From Arenibacter sp. F20364 (GTDB taxonomy: Bacteria; Bacteroidota; Bacteroidia; Flavobacteriales; Flavobacteriaceae): a stretch of DNA of 64,000 nucleotides. Both the position numbers and the translations under genes were made by a program. The DNA lies in the NCBI RefSeq assembly GCF_023015905.1, contig NZ_JALKBD010000005.1:62001-126000 (forward strand), written 5' to 3'. Every line of letters begins with the position of its first letter. Within the stretch, counting starts at the first letter, position 1. The notes beneath the pieces were generated by a model, which was not told the origin of the DNA, did not search any database, and worked only from the letters and a program-made list of their open reading frames with translations. This document shows, piece by piece, positions 47,013-57,217 of this stretch.

Positions 47013-49421
47013 TCACTGGTTACCATCTATATCAGGGATAGGCAATTCCAGGGGAAGGCTATCTTTTGCAATGGTATCCAAGCTTGCTCCAGGAACAATA
47101 CCTTGTACGGAATCGATGGTTATAGGAGCATCTACCAATATCTCCAGGGTGTCCCTAATTCGCAATTCCTGTAAATAAGTAGAATCTGTTTGAGCAAACT
47201 CATAAGCTTCCACAGCACTGGATTCTACAAAAGGCCTACATGGGAAATAATCAAAGTTATACTCAAAATTCGTGAGCAAGGGTCTTTTCCAGTAACTCAA
47301 ATTTTTGAAAATCGATGCTACAATTGGTAGGGCGGTATTAGCGCCAGACCCCATATTGGTAGACGCAAATTGCACCCTTTTATCAAAAGTCCCCACCCAA
47401 GAGCCTACAACAAGTTCGGGAGAACACCCAATGAACCAACCATCGCCGTTATTTTGCGTTGTTCCCGTTTTACCAATAATATTATATGGAATCTCATACC
47501 CCAATAAACGCGACCCAGTGCCTTCACTGATAACCCCCTCCATCATTTTTTGCAATGCCTTAATGTTTTCGGTGCTCGCCACCCGCCCTTCATAACGGGG
47601 TTTAGCGTCAAATAAAATATTACCGTGTTCATCTTCTATTCGATCAATGGCATAGGGTTTTATTTTGTTTCCTCCATTGGAAATACTGGCATATGCCGTT
47701 ACCATTTCCAATAAACTGATATCGGCCGTGCCCAACACGATGGATGGCACATGGGGAAGTTCAGAGTCTATACCCATTTTCTTGGCCTGATCCAGTACCC
47801 TATCCATTCCCGTCCTAAGTTGCAGGGTCACCGAAACCGTGTTTATTGAATTTGCCAAGGCACCGTGCATGGAATAACTGCCCCCATATTTATTATTCGA
47901 ATTTCGAGGTCTCCAATCCTCGTATTTGGAATAGGTAATAAGATTATTGTCATAATAGTTACAAGGCTCCTCCCCTGCCTGCAAGGCTGCCAAATAGGTA
48001 ATAGGTTTAAAGGTAGAGCCCACTTGCCGCGGGGCAACAACATTGTCTATTTGGCTAAACCCATAATCGATACCACCCACATACCCCATTATCCTTCCAG
48101 AAGCACTACTTACTGCAATAACCCCTGCATGCAACCTATTAATGCTTTTTGCTATGGAATCTTCCAAGGACTGCATTTGATCTTCGTACCCCTTTCCGAT
48201 TACCCAATATTTTCTTTTTCGCTTTTCCTTTATGAACGCTTCTATTTCTGTTTCCGTTTTTGCGCTTTCCCGCATTCGTGCTACTTCCCTATTCTGATCA
48301 ACCAAGGTTTTCAGCAAAACCTCCTTACCTCCTTCGATAGTTGCTGCTGCCCAATAGGTATCCATAAGTTTCTGTAGATTGTCCGCCTGTCTATGCAGGG
48401 CAGCTTCCGCATATTTTTGTATGTTGGTATTTAAAGTGGTATAAATGTTTAGTCCGTCGGCCTCCAAGTCGTATATATGCCCATCCGGCGCAGGGTTTTC
48501 AGCCGCCCAAGCAGCAAACTCCGAAGCCACATAATCCTTGAAATAAGCAGAAAATGAAGATACTTTTTTTGGGGTCTGATAATCCAGTTTCAATGGAACC
48601 TGAGCCTCTTCGAATATTTCTGGAGTAATATAAGCGTATTTAAGCATTTGTGACAGTACTACATTGCGTCTTTGCTCGGCCCTTTCCGGATACCTTCTGG
48701 GATTATAATAGGAAGGTGCCTTTAACAGACCAACCAAGGTTGCACTCTCCGGTAAAGTAAGCTCCTCCGGTCCTTTGTTAAAAAAACGCAAGGCCGCTTT
48801 TTCAATACCATAGACATTTTCACCAAAGGAAACTGTATTAAAGTAAAGCAATATAATATCTTCCTTATCATATATACTTTCCAATCTTCTTGCTATAAAT
48901 ATCTCCCTGATCTTATTGATGGGAGTAGATAGGAAAAACTGTTTCTCCCTACCAAACAAATTTTTGGCCACTTGTTGCGTAATGGTACTACCACCCCCGG
49001 CATTTTGCTGTAAAATGATAGATTTTATCAGTACCCTGCCATAACTCCTATAGTCTATGCCTTTATGCTCATAGAACCGTGAATCTTCCGTGGCCACTAG
49101 AGCCTGCATTAAGGCAGATTTTATCTGCGAACTATCTGCATTTGATCTGTTTTGAAGATAATAGTAGCCAATAGGCTCTTTATTGGATGCATAGATGGTA
49201 GAAGTGACTGGGTTTTTTAGACTTTTTAAATAAGCCTTTGTCGGTAATTTCCCAAAAGCACCTAGGTATATAACCAGAAAAAGTAAAAATAGACTACAAA
49301 ATCCTGCAATAGCTGCAAATAATAAAGATTTGAAAGGATGTTGCCGAATATAGGCCAATAACCGCATAAACCTTGACCAGGTTCCAGCCAAAACCTTCTT
49401 AACACCTTCCAATATCATCAT
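47013..49421 (-). CDS. Class A penicillin-binding protein (PBP1A type)
   Basis: About 802 residues. One membrane helix (~32-52) is followed by a GT51 glycosyltransferase domain (EDSRFYEHKGIDYRSYGR and GGGSTITQQVAKNLFGRE). The transpeptidase domain has GSTFKP with the active Ser, the SxN motif in ALANSINTVSV and KTGTTQNNGDGWF. It polymerises and cross-links peptidoglycan in the periplasm. The ATG at 49421 is chosen over an upstream TTG at 49433. It is a single gene. Confidence 0.95.
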   Translation of the reverse strand: MMILEGVKKVLAGTWSRFMRLLAYIRQHPFKSLLFAAIAGFCSLFLLFLVIYLGAFGKLPTKAYLKSLKNPVTSTIYASNKEPIGYYYLQNRSNADSSQIKSALMQALVATEDSRFYEHKGIDYRSYGRVLIKSIILQQNAGGGSTITQQVAKNLFGREKQFFLSTPINKIREIFIARRLESIYDKEDIILLYFNTVSFGENVYGIEKAALRFFNKGPEELTLPESATLVGLLKAPSYYNPRRYPERAEQRRNVVLSQMLKYAYITPEIFEEAQVPLKLDYQTPKKVSSFSAYFKDYVASEFAAWAAENPAPDGHIYDLEADGLNIYTTLNTNIQKYAEAALHRQADNLQKLMDTYWAAATIEGGKEVLLKTLVDQNREVARMRESAKTETEIEAFIKEKRKRKYWVIGKGYEDQMQSLEDSIAKSINRLHAGVIAVSSASGRIMGYVGGIDYGFSQIDNVVAPRQVGSTFKPITYLAALQAGEEPCNYYDNNLITYSKYEDWRPRNSNNKYGGSYSMHGALANSINTVSVTLQLRTGMDRVLDQAKKMGIDSELPHVPSIVLGTADISLLEMVTAYASISNGGNKIKPYAIDRIEDEHGNILFDAKPRYEGRVASTENIKALQKMMEGVISEGTGSRLLGYEIPYNIIGKTGTTQNNGDGWFIGCSPELVVGSWVGTFDKRVQFASTNMGSGANTALPIVASIFKNLSYWKRPLLTNFEYNFDYFPCRPFVESSAVEAYEFAQTDSTYLQELRIRDTLEILVDAPITIDSVQGIVPGASLDTIAKDSLPLELPIPDIDGNQ

Positions 49422-49433
49422 TCGTTTTAACAA

Positions 49434-49975
49434 ATTTCTACAATTAAAATTCGACTATAAATAAAAGTAATTCAATAATCATTATTAGCTGCCTATTTCA
49501 TACTAAATAAACATCAGAAGAATTACGTAAAATAATGCTCCTTGGATCCAATATTTATAAATTTATTATCGATTCAAAAAATATTTTTTTAACAATAGTC
49601 GGGGAATGGCAGGATGTTTTAATTTTCGCCACAACACCTATGTCCAGGTACCGGTTGTCTTGATGTACATCAGAAATAAATAGGATTACACCGATTATAT
49701 CAATATTAACTTTTATAATAGGCACTTGTTATTTATCTTGCTGACTAATTGCTTTTTAGAGTTCCCGTATCTAACATAAAAAGAATTATAATTTTAAGAT
49801 AAATTATAACATTTGCTCTTTATCTTTGTAATGCGATGCGGAATTTCTTTGAGCAAGCTAGATTGATAACCGTAGTAAAATACGTATTTGAAAATATGGT
49901 ATTTTTTGTTTTGATGGCATTTTAGGTTTTTTTGCTTTCATTGAGAAGTTTATTTTCATTTTAGAATCCGATCTT
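49434..49975. other. Intergenic region between the PBP gene and apaG
   Basis: About 540 bp of AT-rich sequence between divergent genes. No ORF with a domain and no clear promoter consensus are seen. Confidence 0.4.
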
Positions 49976-50362
49976 ATGATAACACAGGTAACAAAAGGCA
50001 TAAAAATTTCAGTAAACACCAGTTTTGAAGGAACTTTCTTCAAGAACTACAAAATGCATTTTGCTTTCGGCTACACCATAACCATAGAAAACCAAAGCAA
50101 GGATTCCGTACAATTGACCTCGCGTCATTGGCAAATTTATGATTCCCTTAATGAATTGGAAGTATTGGACGGCGAAGGGGTAATCGGCAAAAAGCCGGTT
50201 ATAAAACCTGGAGAATCGCATACTTACAGCTCCGGATGTCTATTGGCTTCAACAATTGGAGCCATGAAGGGTCATTATAATATGGTAAGTATTAATAATT
50301 CCGAAAAATTCAGGGTGTATATTCCTACTTTTAAATTTAGTGCGCCATTTGCATTGAATTAG
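49976..50362 (+). CDS. apaG: ApaG protein
   Basis: The 128-residue protein is a single Fn3-like ApaG domain with the family signatures VTKGIKISVNTSFEG, FGYTITIENQSKDSVQLTSRHW, the GVIGKKPVIKPGESHTYSSG block and GAMKGHYNMV. ApaG is linked to cobalt/magnesium resistance and dinucleotide tetraphosphate levels in enterobacteria. The biochemical role here is not established. Length and start fit the family exactly. Confidence 0.95.
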   Translation: MITQVTKGIKISVNTSFEGTFFKNYKMHFAFGYTITIENQSKDSVQLTSRHWQIYDSLNELEVLDGEGVIGKKPVIKPGESHTYSSGCLLASTIGAMKGHYNMVSINNSEKFRVYIPTFKFSAPFALN

Positions 50363-50530
50363 AATCCATACCTTACTTTTTTCTTCTTATTTCCAGAATA
50401 TTTTTTTGGGAAATAATATTTATTGGAACCATTTCAATAATCAAAAATTCCTGTAACTTCTAAATGGAATTCCTATCCCCTATCCCAAAATTCACTTAGC
50501 GCTTAGTTTTATTTTCGATAATGCATTTAG

Positions 50531-50538
50531 TACCTTTG
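50531..50538 (+). promoter_or_regulatory. -7 promoter element of pruA (TACCTTTG)
   Basis: An exact TAnnTTTG match ends 29 bp before the ATG at 50568. The in-frame ATG at 50541 lies at the expected transcription start, which favours 50568 as the true start. Confidence 0.65.
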
Positions 50539-50567
50539 ACATGAATTTGAACTTAAAAAAAATTATT

Positions 50568-52196
50568 ATGGGCAAAGGATTTTTTCAAGTCCCCGCGGCA
50601 TACAATGAACCTATTAAAAGTTATGCCCCCGGTACTCCAGAACGGGAAGAAGTACTAAAACAATACAGTGCCTATTTCAATGGCCAGGAAGACATTCCAA
50701 TGTACATTGATGGCAAAGATGTGAAAACAGGAAACACCAAACCTATTTCTCCTCCACACGACCATAAGCACCTAGTTGGCCAATACCATACTGCCAACAC
50801 AAAAGATGTATCCAATGCCATTTCGAGCGCTTTAAAAGCCAGGGAGCAATGGGCAGACTTGGAATGGGAACAACGTGCCGCTATTTTCTTAAAGGCCGCA
50901 GAGTTGATTTCTGGACCTTACAGGGCAAAAATTAATGCTGCAACCATGATTGCGCAATCTAAAAATATACATCAGGCGGAGATTGATTCTGCCTGTGAAC
51001 TAATAGATTTCCTACGTTTTAACGTAGAATACATGTCCCAGATCTATGAGGAACAACCTGATTCTGCCGAAGGCATATGGAACAGGGTAGAATATCGTCC
51101 GTTAGAAGGTTTTGTCTACGCCATAACCCCATTTAATTTTACCGCAATTGCAGGAAATCTTCCCGCCAGTGCGGCAATGATGGGAAATGTGGTATTGTGG
51201 AAACCAAGTGATAGTCAGGTGTTCTCCGCTAAGGTAATCGTGGATATCCTTAAGGAGGCCGGCCTTCCTGATGGTGTTATCAATGTAGTCTACGGGGATC
51301 CGGTAATGATAACAAAAGTCGCCTTGGACAGTCCGGATTTTTCCGGAATCCACTACACCGGATCGACCCATGTATTCAAGGAATTGTGGAAGCAGATTGG
51401 AAACAATATACACTTATACAAAACCTATCCTAGAATTGTTGGGGAAACTGGTGGAAAGGATTTTATCATAGCACATCCCACCGCCAACCCAAAACAAGTT
51501 GCAACAGCAATTGTTAGAGGAGCTTTCGAATTCCAAGGACAGAAATGTAGTGCAGCCTCCAGGGTTTATCTGCCAAAATCCATATCCAAGGAAATATTGG
51601 ATTATGTAAAAACCGATGTGGAATCGTTCAACAAACCAGGTTCTCCTGAGGATATGGGCAATTTTATCACAGCCGTTATACACGAAGGTTCTTTTGATAA
51701 ATTGGCCAAGTACATTGACCAAGCCAAAAAAGACAGGAATGCCGAAATTTATGTAGGCGGAAATTATGACAAATCCAAAGGCTATTTCATAGAGCCGACC
51801 GTCATTGTTACGACCGATCCGAAGTACACCACCATGGAAACCGAACTTTTCGGCCCCGTGGTCACGATTTACGTTTATGAAGACCAGGATTGGTCCAAAA
51901 CTCTTAAATTGGTCGATAGCACCTCTGAATATGCGCTTACGGGAGCCGTTTTATCCGGAGATCGGTATTCTATTGCCGAAGCAACCAAAGCATTGCAGAA
52001 CTGTGCCGGTAACTTTTATATTAACGACAAACCTACAGGTGCCGTTGTAGGACAGCAACCATTTGGAGGAGCAAGAGCTTCCGGAACAAACGACAAGGCG
52101 GGTTCGGCCCAAAACCTTTTGCGCTGGGTGTCACCTAGATTAATCAAAGAAACCTTTGTAACCCCTGTAGATTACAGATATCCATTTTTGGGATAA
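50568..52196 (+). CDS. pruA: L-glutamate gamma-semialdehyde dehydrogenase
   Basis: About 542 residues matching the stand-alone PruA of Bacteroidota. It starts MGKGFFQVPAAYNEPIKSYAPG and has GETGGKDFIIAH with the general base Glu region, and the catalytic Cys in FQGQKCSAASRVYLP. It oxidises glutamate semialdehyde (from proline via P5C) to glutamate with NAD. The proline dehydrogenase gene is not adjacent. A strong terminator follows. An in-frame start at 50541 is less likely because of the promoter position. Confidence 0.95.
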   Translation: MGKGFFQVPAAYNEPIKSYAPGTPEREEVLKQYSAYFNGQEDIPMYIDGKDVKTGNTKPISPPHDHKHLVGQYHTANTKDVSNAISSALKAREQWADLEWEQRAAIFLKAAELISGPYRAKINAATMIAQSKNIHQAEIDSACELIDFLRFNVEYMSQIYEEQPDSAEGIWNRVEYRPLEGFVYAITPFNFTAIAGNLPASAAMMGNVVLWKPSDSQVFSAKVIVDILKEAGLPDGVINVVYGDPVMITKVALDSPDFSGIHYTGSTHVFKELWKQIGNNIHLYKTYPRIVGETGGKDFIIAHPTANPKQVATAIVRGAFEFQGQKCSAASRVYLPKSISKEILDYVKTDVESFNKPGSPEDMGNFITAVIHEGSFDKLAKYIDQAKKDRNAEIYVGGNYDKSKGYFIEPTVIVTTDPKYTTMETELFGPVVTIYVYEDQDWSKTLKLVDSTSEYALTGAVLSGDRYSIAEATKALQNCAGNFYINDKPTGAVVGQQPFGGARASGTNDKAGSAQNLLRWVSPRLIKETFVTPVDYRYPFLG

Positions 52197-52215
52197 GGTT
52201 AAAAACAATATTGCC

Positions 52216-52254
52216 AAAGCCCGTATTTGCTATATAGCAAATACGGGCTTTTCT
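52216..52254 (+). terminator. Terminator of pruA
   Basis: AAAGCCCGTATTTGC (52216-52230) pairs perfectly with GCAAATACGGGCTTT (52237-52251), a 15 bp stem with a 6 nt loop followed by T. Confidence 0.9.
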
Positions 52255-52463
52255 GTTTTAAATATTACCAATTGGTTAGAGAGTCCGCTCTATGAAATCC
52301 TATATCACACTCCCCAATTTTGGAAGCCAGAATACCTTTAAATTTCCAACAACCCCAAGCAAATAAGTAGATTTAACATAAATTCCATCAACTTCACACA
52401 ATATTAATGTAAATTTAACGTTAAGTAATTGTAAATTTACAGTCAATTTTAAAGCGCAATGTT

Positions 52464-52592
52464 ATGAAAGAAGGTATGGAAAAAATAATTCCCAAAAAGA
52501 CAAAAGGTTTTACACTCAGCAATATACCAGAATACATTAGGGCTTATGCCAAAAAGTGTAGAGAATCATATTACCATATGTTGAGCCTATGA
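52464..52592 (+). CDS. Possible 42-residue small protein
   Basis: A short ORF starting MKEGMEKIIPKKTKGFTLSN, basic, with one Cys and an aromatic C-terminus. Two copies of TGTAAATTTA lie just upstream (near 52407 and 52429), which look like paired promoter or regulator sites. It ends 11 bp before the rsmG stop on the other strand. I recognise no family; coding status rests on context only. Confidence 0.4.
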   Translation: MKEGMEKIIPKKTKGFTLSNIPEYIRAYAKKCRESYYHMLSL

Positions 52593-52602
52593 GCCTTAGG
52601 TA

Positions 52603-53238
52603 TTACCCCTTAAATTTTACCGGTAAGTAAACCAACTTCTTGGTTTGGAAGAAATCCTCCTCAAAAACTTCCGAAAGATTATATACTTCCACGGTACGGT
52701 ATTCCTTTAGTTCTTCTTCCAAATCCCCCCCTTTTAAATAAAGGATTCCATTCTTGCGTTCGTGCCCAGATTTCTTTTTTATCTTTCCTTTAACCCAATG
52801 TGTAAAAGTGGGCATAGCTGCCACTGCCCTACTAACAATAAAATCAAACTGCTCCGTAATTTCTTCTACCCTTGAATTAACGGCAGTAACATTATCAATT
52901 TCCAGTCCCGCCACTACCTCCTGCACCACTTTAATCTTTTTCCCAATGGCATCAACTAGGGTAAAATGGGTCTCGGGATATAAAATAGCCAAGGGAATGC
53001 CCGGAAAGCCTCCTCCGGTTCCTACGTCCAATACTTTAGCCCCAGGATTAAATTTTTGAAATTTGGCTATTGCCAAGGAATGTAGTACGTGTCGTAAGTA
53101 CAATTCATCTATATCCTTTCTGGACACCACATTTATCTTTAGATTCCAATCCTGGTACAACTGTTGTAGTTTTTCAATTTGCTGTTTTTGCAAATCCGTC
53201 AAATCCGGAAAATATTTATAAATGATTGTATGGTCCAT
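52603..53238 (-). CDS. rsmG: 16S rRNA (guanine-527-N7)-methyltransferase RsmG
   Basis: The 211-residue protein is a Rossmann methyltransferase with LDVGTGGGFPGIPLA as the SAM site, DAIGKKIKVVQEVV after it and the RsmG-specific FIVSRAVAAMPTF. It methylates N7 of G527 in 16S rRNA; loss gives low-level streptomycin resistance. Length is normal. It is a single gene divergent from the desaturase. Confidence 0.95.
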   Translation of the reverse strand: MDHTIIYKYFPDLTDLQKQQIEKLQQLYQDWNLKINVVSRKDIDELYLRHVLHSLAIAKFQKFNPGAKVLDVGTGGGFPGIPLAILYPETHFTLVDAIGKKIKVVQEVVAGLEIDNVTAVNSRVEEITEQFDFIVSRAVAAMPTFTHWVKGKIKKKSGHERKNGILYLKGGDLEEELKEYRTVEVYNLSEVFEEDFFQTKKLVYLPVKFKG

Positions 53239-53355
53239 TCTGTTTTATTAAATTATTGCCAAAAATAGTACTTTAATAGGCATGGCCTAAGTTTTAACAA
53301 AGCAGTTATACATAATTTGGGCCTGAATTGCCGTATATTTACCAAAAATTAAATC

Positions 53356-54459
53356 ATGGACAACAAACCCATAAGATTTTCAAGAAAAGACTCCGCTCAA
53401 TTTTTCAAAACCCTAAATAAGCGCGTTAATGATTATTTCAAGGAAAACGACCTTAAAAAGACGGGCAACTGGAAGTTACACCTAAAAACCGCTGTAATGT
53501 TTGCCTTATTTTTGGCTCCCTATTTTCTAATTCTAACACTAGGGCTTCCAAACTGGGCCAATTTATTACTGACCATTACCATGGGTGTAGGCATGGCTGG
53601 AGTTGGAATGAATGTAATGCACGATGGAAACCATGGTTCCTATTCCAACAAGAAGTGGGTGAACAAACTAATGGGAGGCAGTATCTACATTCTGGCAGGA
53701 AACGTATACAACTGGCAAGTACAACACAACGTATTGCACCATACTTATACTAACATCCATGAACACGATGAAGATCTGGAAGCAGGTAGGATACTGAGAT
53801 TTTCAAAGCATGCCAAATGGCACAGATTCCATAAATTCCAGCATTTTTACTCTATATTCCTGTATGGCCTTTTAACCTTTAACTGGGCCATAACAACGGA
53901 TTTCCAGCAAATGTACCGCTATACCAAAAGGAAATTGGCTTATGGCAAGTTCCCAAATCCGTTTATGAACTGGAGCATGCTAGTAGTAACCAAGTTAATA
54001 TATATAACCATTTGGATTATAGTACCTATGGTATTTTTAGATATTGCCTGGTGGAAAATTCTCATAGGATTTTTTATAATGCATTATGTTGCAGGAGTAA
54101 TTCTGAGCGTAGTTTTTCAGTTGGCACATGTTGTGGATGAAGCGGAAACACCACTACCCCAAAAGGACGGAACCATGAAAAATACCTGGGCCATACACCA
54201 GTTGTTCACCACTGTAAATTTTGGCACTAATAACCGTATAGTCAACTGGTTTACAGGAGGCTTAAACCATCAGGTGGAACATCATATTTTCCCAAACATC
54301 AGTCATATACATTACACAAAAATTGCGAAAATTGTTAAAGAGACCGCAAATGAGTTTAATTTGCCATACAACGAATACAAAACTACAAGAAAAGCTATAA
54401 TTTCGCACTTTAAACATCTAAAGGAACTGGGCAAAAAACCCAAATTACAATATCAGTAA
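53356..54459 (+). CDS. Fatty acid desaturase (acyl-CoA/lipid type)
   Basis: The 367-residue membrane protein has four hydrophobic segments and three His boxes: HDGNHG, HNVLHHTYTN and HQVEHH. These bind the di-iron centre. HQVEHHIFPNISHIHY is the third box of front-end desaturases, so delta-5/6-like activity is possible. It inserts a double bond into a membrane lipid acyl chain. It lies 14 bp before the aminotransferase gene, and the two may be co-transcribed. Confidence 0.9.
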   Translation: MDNKPIRFSRKDSAQFFKTLNKRVNDYFKENDLKKTGNWKLHLKTAVMFALFLAPYFLILTLGLPNWANLLLTITMGVGMAGVGMNVMHDGNHGSYSNKKWVNKLMGGSIYILAGNVYNWQVQHNVLHHTYTNIHEHDEDLEAGRILRFSKHAKWHRFHKFQHFYSIFLYGLLTFNWAITTDFQQMYRYTKRKLAYGKFPNPFMNWSMLVVTKLIYITIWIIVPMVFLDIAWWKILIGFFIMHYVAGVILSVVFQLAHVVDEAETPLPQKDGTMKNTWAIHQLFTTVNFGTNNRIVNWFTGGLNHQVEHHIFPNISHIHYTKIAKIVKETANEFNLPYNEYKTTRKAIISHFKHLKELGKKPKLQYQ

Positions 54460-54473
54460 ATTATAACAGAAAA

Positions 54474-55658
54474 ATGAAGAACCATTTATCCGATAGGATC
54501 AATTCCATGTCCACCTCGGCCACATTGGCTATGGCTGCAAAAGCCAGAGAATTAAAGAGTGAAGGTAAAGATATCATTGGCTTAAGTTTAGGGGAACCTG
54601 ACTTTAATATCCCCGATTTTATCAAGGAAGCCGCCAAAGAGGCCGTAGACCAAAATTATAGCAGTTATTCCCCAGTGGATGGTTATGCCGATTTAAAGCA
54701 GGCCATTGCCAATAAGTTTAATAGGGACAATGGACTTACCTATGGCCTGAACCAGATAGTAGTCTCTACAGGCGCCAAACAGTCCTTGGCAAATATTGCA
54801 ATGGTAATGCTTAACGACGGTGACGAAGTTATTCTGCCAGCCCCATATTGGGTAAGTTATAGCGATATAGTGAAATTGGCCCAAGGTGTACCGGTAGAAG
54901 TGCCTACAAGCATAGACACTGACTTTAAGATGACTCCGGAGCAATTGGAGAAAGCCATTACTCCAAAAACCAAAATGATGTGGTTCAGCTCCCCTTGCAA
55001 TCCAAGCGGATCGGTTTACAGCAAGGAGGAATTGGAAGGCTTGGCCAAAGTATTGAGAAAATATCCCAACATTTTTGTGGTATCCGACGAAATTTATGAG
55101 CATATCAATTTCAGGGGCGGTCATGTAAGTATTGCCAATATTGAAGGTATGTACGACCGCACCATTACGGTAAATGGTGTTTCCAAGGCATTTGCCATGA
55201 CCGGATGGCGTATTGGATATATTGGAGGTCCGGAATGGATTGCCAAGGCCTGTACCAAATTTCAGGGCCAGATTACAAGTGGTGCCAATGCTATTGCCCA
55301 GCGCGCTACCATAGCCGCACTTGATGCACCAATATCATCTATTAAATTTATGATCGACGAATTCCACAAGAGACGCGATCTTGTATTGGAACTATTGGGA
55401 GAAATAAAAGGATTCAACCTTAATGTACCTGAGGGAGCATTTTACGTATTCCCGGATATCTCCAGCTTTTTTGGAAAAACAATCAACGGGACATTGATCA
55501 ACAACGCCTCCGATTTCGCTCTATATCTATTGGAAAAAGCCAATGTGGCCACCGTAACCGGCGAAGCCTTTGGAAACGATAATTGCATACGTATTTCCTA
55601 CGCCGCGTCAGAGAAAGAACTAAGAGAAGCAATAGCCAGAATAAAGGCGGTTTTATAA
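54474..55658 (+). CDS. Class I aminotransferase (AspB-like)
   Basis: The 394-residue protein is a fold-type I PLP enzyme with GLSLGEPDFNIPDFI, STGAKQSLANIAM, SSPCNPSGSVYS, VVSDEIYEHI and the PLP Lys in NGVSKAFAMTGWRIGY. It fits the aspartate/prephenate aminotransferase group. The exact amino donor cannot be told. It follows the desaturase closely and is ended by a strong bidirectional terminator. Confidence 0.92.
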   Translation: MKNHLSDRINSMSTSATLAMAAKARELKSEGKDIIGLSLGEPDFNIPDFIKEAAKEAVDQNYSSYSPVDGYADLKQAIANKFNRDNGLTYGLNQIVVSTGAKQSLANIAMVMLNDGDEVILPAPYWVSYSDIVKLAQGVPVEVPTSIDTDFKMTPEQLEKAITPKTKMMWFSSPCNPSGSVYSKEELEGLAKVLRKYPNIFVVSDEIYEHINFRGGHVSIANIEGMYDRTITVNGVSKAFAMTGWRIGYIGGPEWIAKACTKFQGQITSGANAIAQRATIAALDAPISSIKFMIDEFHKRRDLVLELLGEIKGFNLNVPEGAFYVFPDISSFFGKTINGTLINNASDFALYLLEKANVATVTGEAFGNDNCIRISYAASEKELREAIARIKAVL

Positions 55659-55673
55659 CACAAACTTTAGTCA

Positions 55674-55711
55674 TAAAAAAATGGACGTCCTAACCGACGT
55701 CCATTTTTTTT
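55674..55711. terminator. Bidirectional terminator between aminotransferase and trkH
   Basis: ATGGACGTC (55681-55689) pairs with GACGTCCAT (55696-55704) with A-run before and T-run after. It serves both convergent genes. Confidence 0.85.
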
Positions 55712-55725
55712 ATATTCCTGTTATC

Positions 55726-57216
55726 CTAAGTACGCTTCCAAAAATATGGTGAAAACAGGATCAATACCGTAAAAAGTTCCAACCTTCCCAAAAGCATTAG
55801 GAATCCACACCACCATTTGCCCAAGGCCGGAAGGCTATTAAAATTCACCAATGGATTTAATGTACCCAAGGCCGGACCTACATTCCCCAGGGATGATGCC
55901 GCCCCTCCAATTGCACTTTCAAAGTCCAATCCCAGGGCACCAAGCACTAAAGACCCTATAATAAAAAGTAACATATATAGCACAAAGAATGCGATAATAT
56001 TGTATACAATGTTTTCCTGTACGGTCTTCCCATTATATCTAACAGGAATAATGGCATTGGTATGCAGTGTACGTTTAAATTCCAACAACCCATTCTTTAT
56101 AATGATCAAATGCCTCATTACCTTAATACCTCCAGCTGTGGAACCGGCCGAACCCCCTAGAAAAAACAATCCAAAAAAGAATATGGTCAATAAGGGTGTC
56201 CACGAAGTAAAATCGGCCGTAACGAAACCAGTGGTTGTAATTACCGAAACTACTTGAAACAAAGTATGTCTAAACGCACTTTCCCCTTCACCAAGTACCA
56301 TAGGATAAAAATCGGACATCGCAACATTTGCCTGAAAGTACACTACCAAACTGGCAACTATGGTAAAACAAATAATAAAAATGGAGTAGAACTTAAATTC
56401 TTCATCCATAATCACCTTTTGCACCTTGCCTTTAAAAGCATAATAACTCAATACGAAGTTGCTCCCTGCCAAAAACATAAAGAGGATTACAATGTATTGT
56501 ATCATGGGTTGATCGTTCCAATACGCCATGCTGGCATTCTTGGTAGAAAAACCCCCTGTGGAAAGTGTAGCCAAAGAATGATTCAAGGCATCAAAAAATG
56601 ACATTCCAGCCAGTTTCAACAATAAGGTCTCTGCTATGGTATAGCTAAAGTAAATAAGCCAAAGCCTTTTGGCCGTATCGGTAATCCTAGGGTGTAATTT
56701 ATCTCCACTTGGACCGGGAGCTTCGGCAGCAAATAACTGCATTCCCCCTATCCCCAGAAGCGGCAAAATAGCTATAGCAAGCACTATGATCCCCATTCCA
56801 CCGATCCAATGCGTTAGACTTCTCCACAAAAGAATCCCTTCGGGAAGCGCCTCGATATCATCCACCACAGAGGCTCCAGTGGTAGTATAACCGGACATTG
56901 TCTCAAAAAAAGCATTTGTAACATCTGGAATGGATCCGGTAAAGAGATAGGGCAACATCCCTGAGGCGGACATTACCAACCAGCCAAAAGTAACAATTAT
57001 ATAGCCTTCTTTTCGTTTTACCTCCTTTTTGTGATTCCGGGTATAGAACATGGATAAAATCCCCACAAGCATGGTGACAATGGCCGCAAGAGTGATATCC
57101 AATGTAGCACCATCGTCATATACTCCACTGACCACAGCAGCCAAAATCATAAAAAAACCATTACAAAGTAATAGCAATCCCATGAGGTGAAAGATAATTT
57201 TCGAATTTAAGCCCAT
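55726..57216 (-). CDS. trkH: Potassium uptake protein, TrkH/KtrB family
   Basis: The 496-residue membrane protein has the four M1-P-M2 repeats of TrkH. Filter regions include MSGYTTTGASV, LSTGGFST, VVSVITTTGFVTADF and SSLGNVGPALG. It forms the K+ channel-like subunit. trkA lies immediately upstream with a 1 bp gap, so the two are translated from one transcript. Confidence 0.95.
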   Translation of the reverse strand: MGLNSKIIFHLMGLLLLCNGFFMILAAVVSGVYDDGATLDITLAAIVTMLVGILSMFYTRNHKKEVKRKEGYIIVTFGWLVMSASGMLPYLFTGSIPDVTNAFFETMSGYTTTGASVVDDIEALPEGILLWRSLTHWIGGMGIIVLAIAILPLLGIGGMQLFAAEAPGPSGDKLHPRITDTAKRLWLIYFSYTIAETLLLKLAGMSFFDALNHSLATLSTGGFSTKNASMAYWNDQPMIQYIVILFMFLAGSNFVLSYYAFKGKVQKVIMDEEFKFYSIFIICFTIVASLVVYFQANVAMSDFYPMVLGEGESAFRHTLFQVVSVITTTGFVTADFTSWTPLLTIFFFGLFFLGGSAGSTAGGIKVMRHLIIIKNGLLEFKRTLHTNAIIPVRYNGKTVQENIVYNIIAFFVLYMLLFIIGSLVLGALGLDFESAIGGAASSLGNVGPALGTLNPLVNFNSLPALGKWWCGFLMLLGRLELFTVLILFSPYFWKRT

Positions 57217-57217
57217 A

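Noticed and set aside
46921-47178. Plus-strand ORF at the end of the penicillin-binding protein gene
   Set aside because: Most of it is antisense to the real gene and it has no domain.
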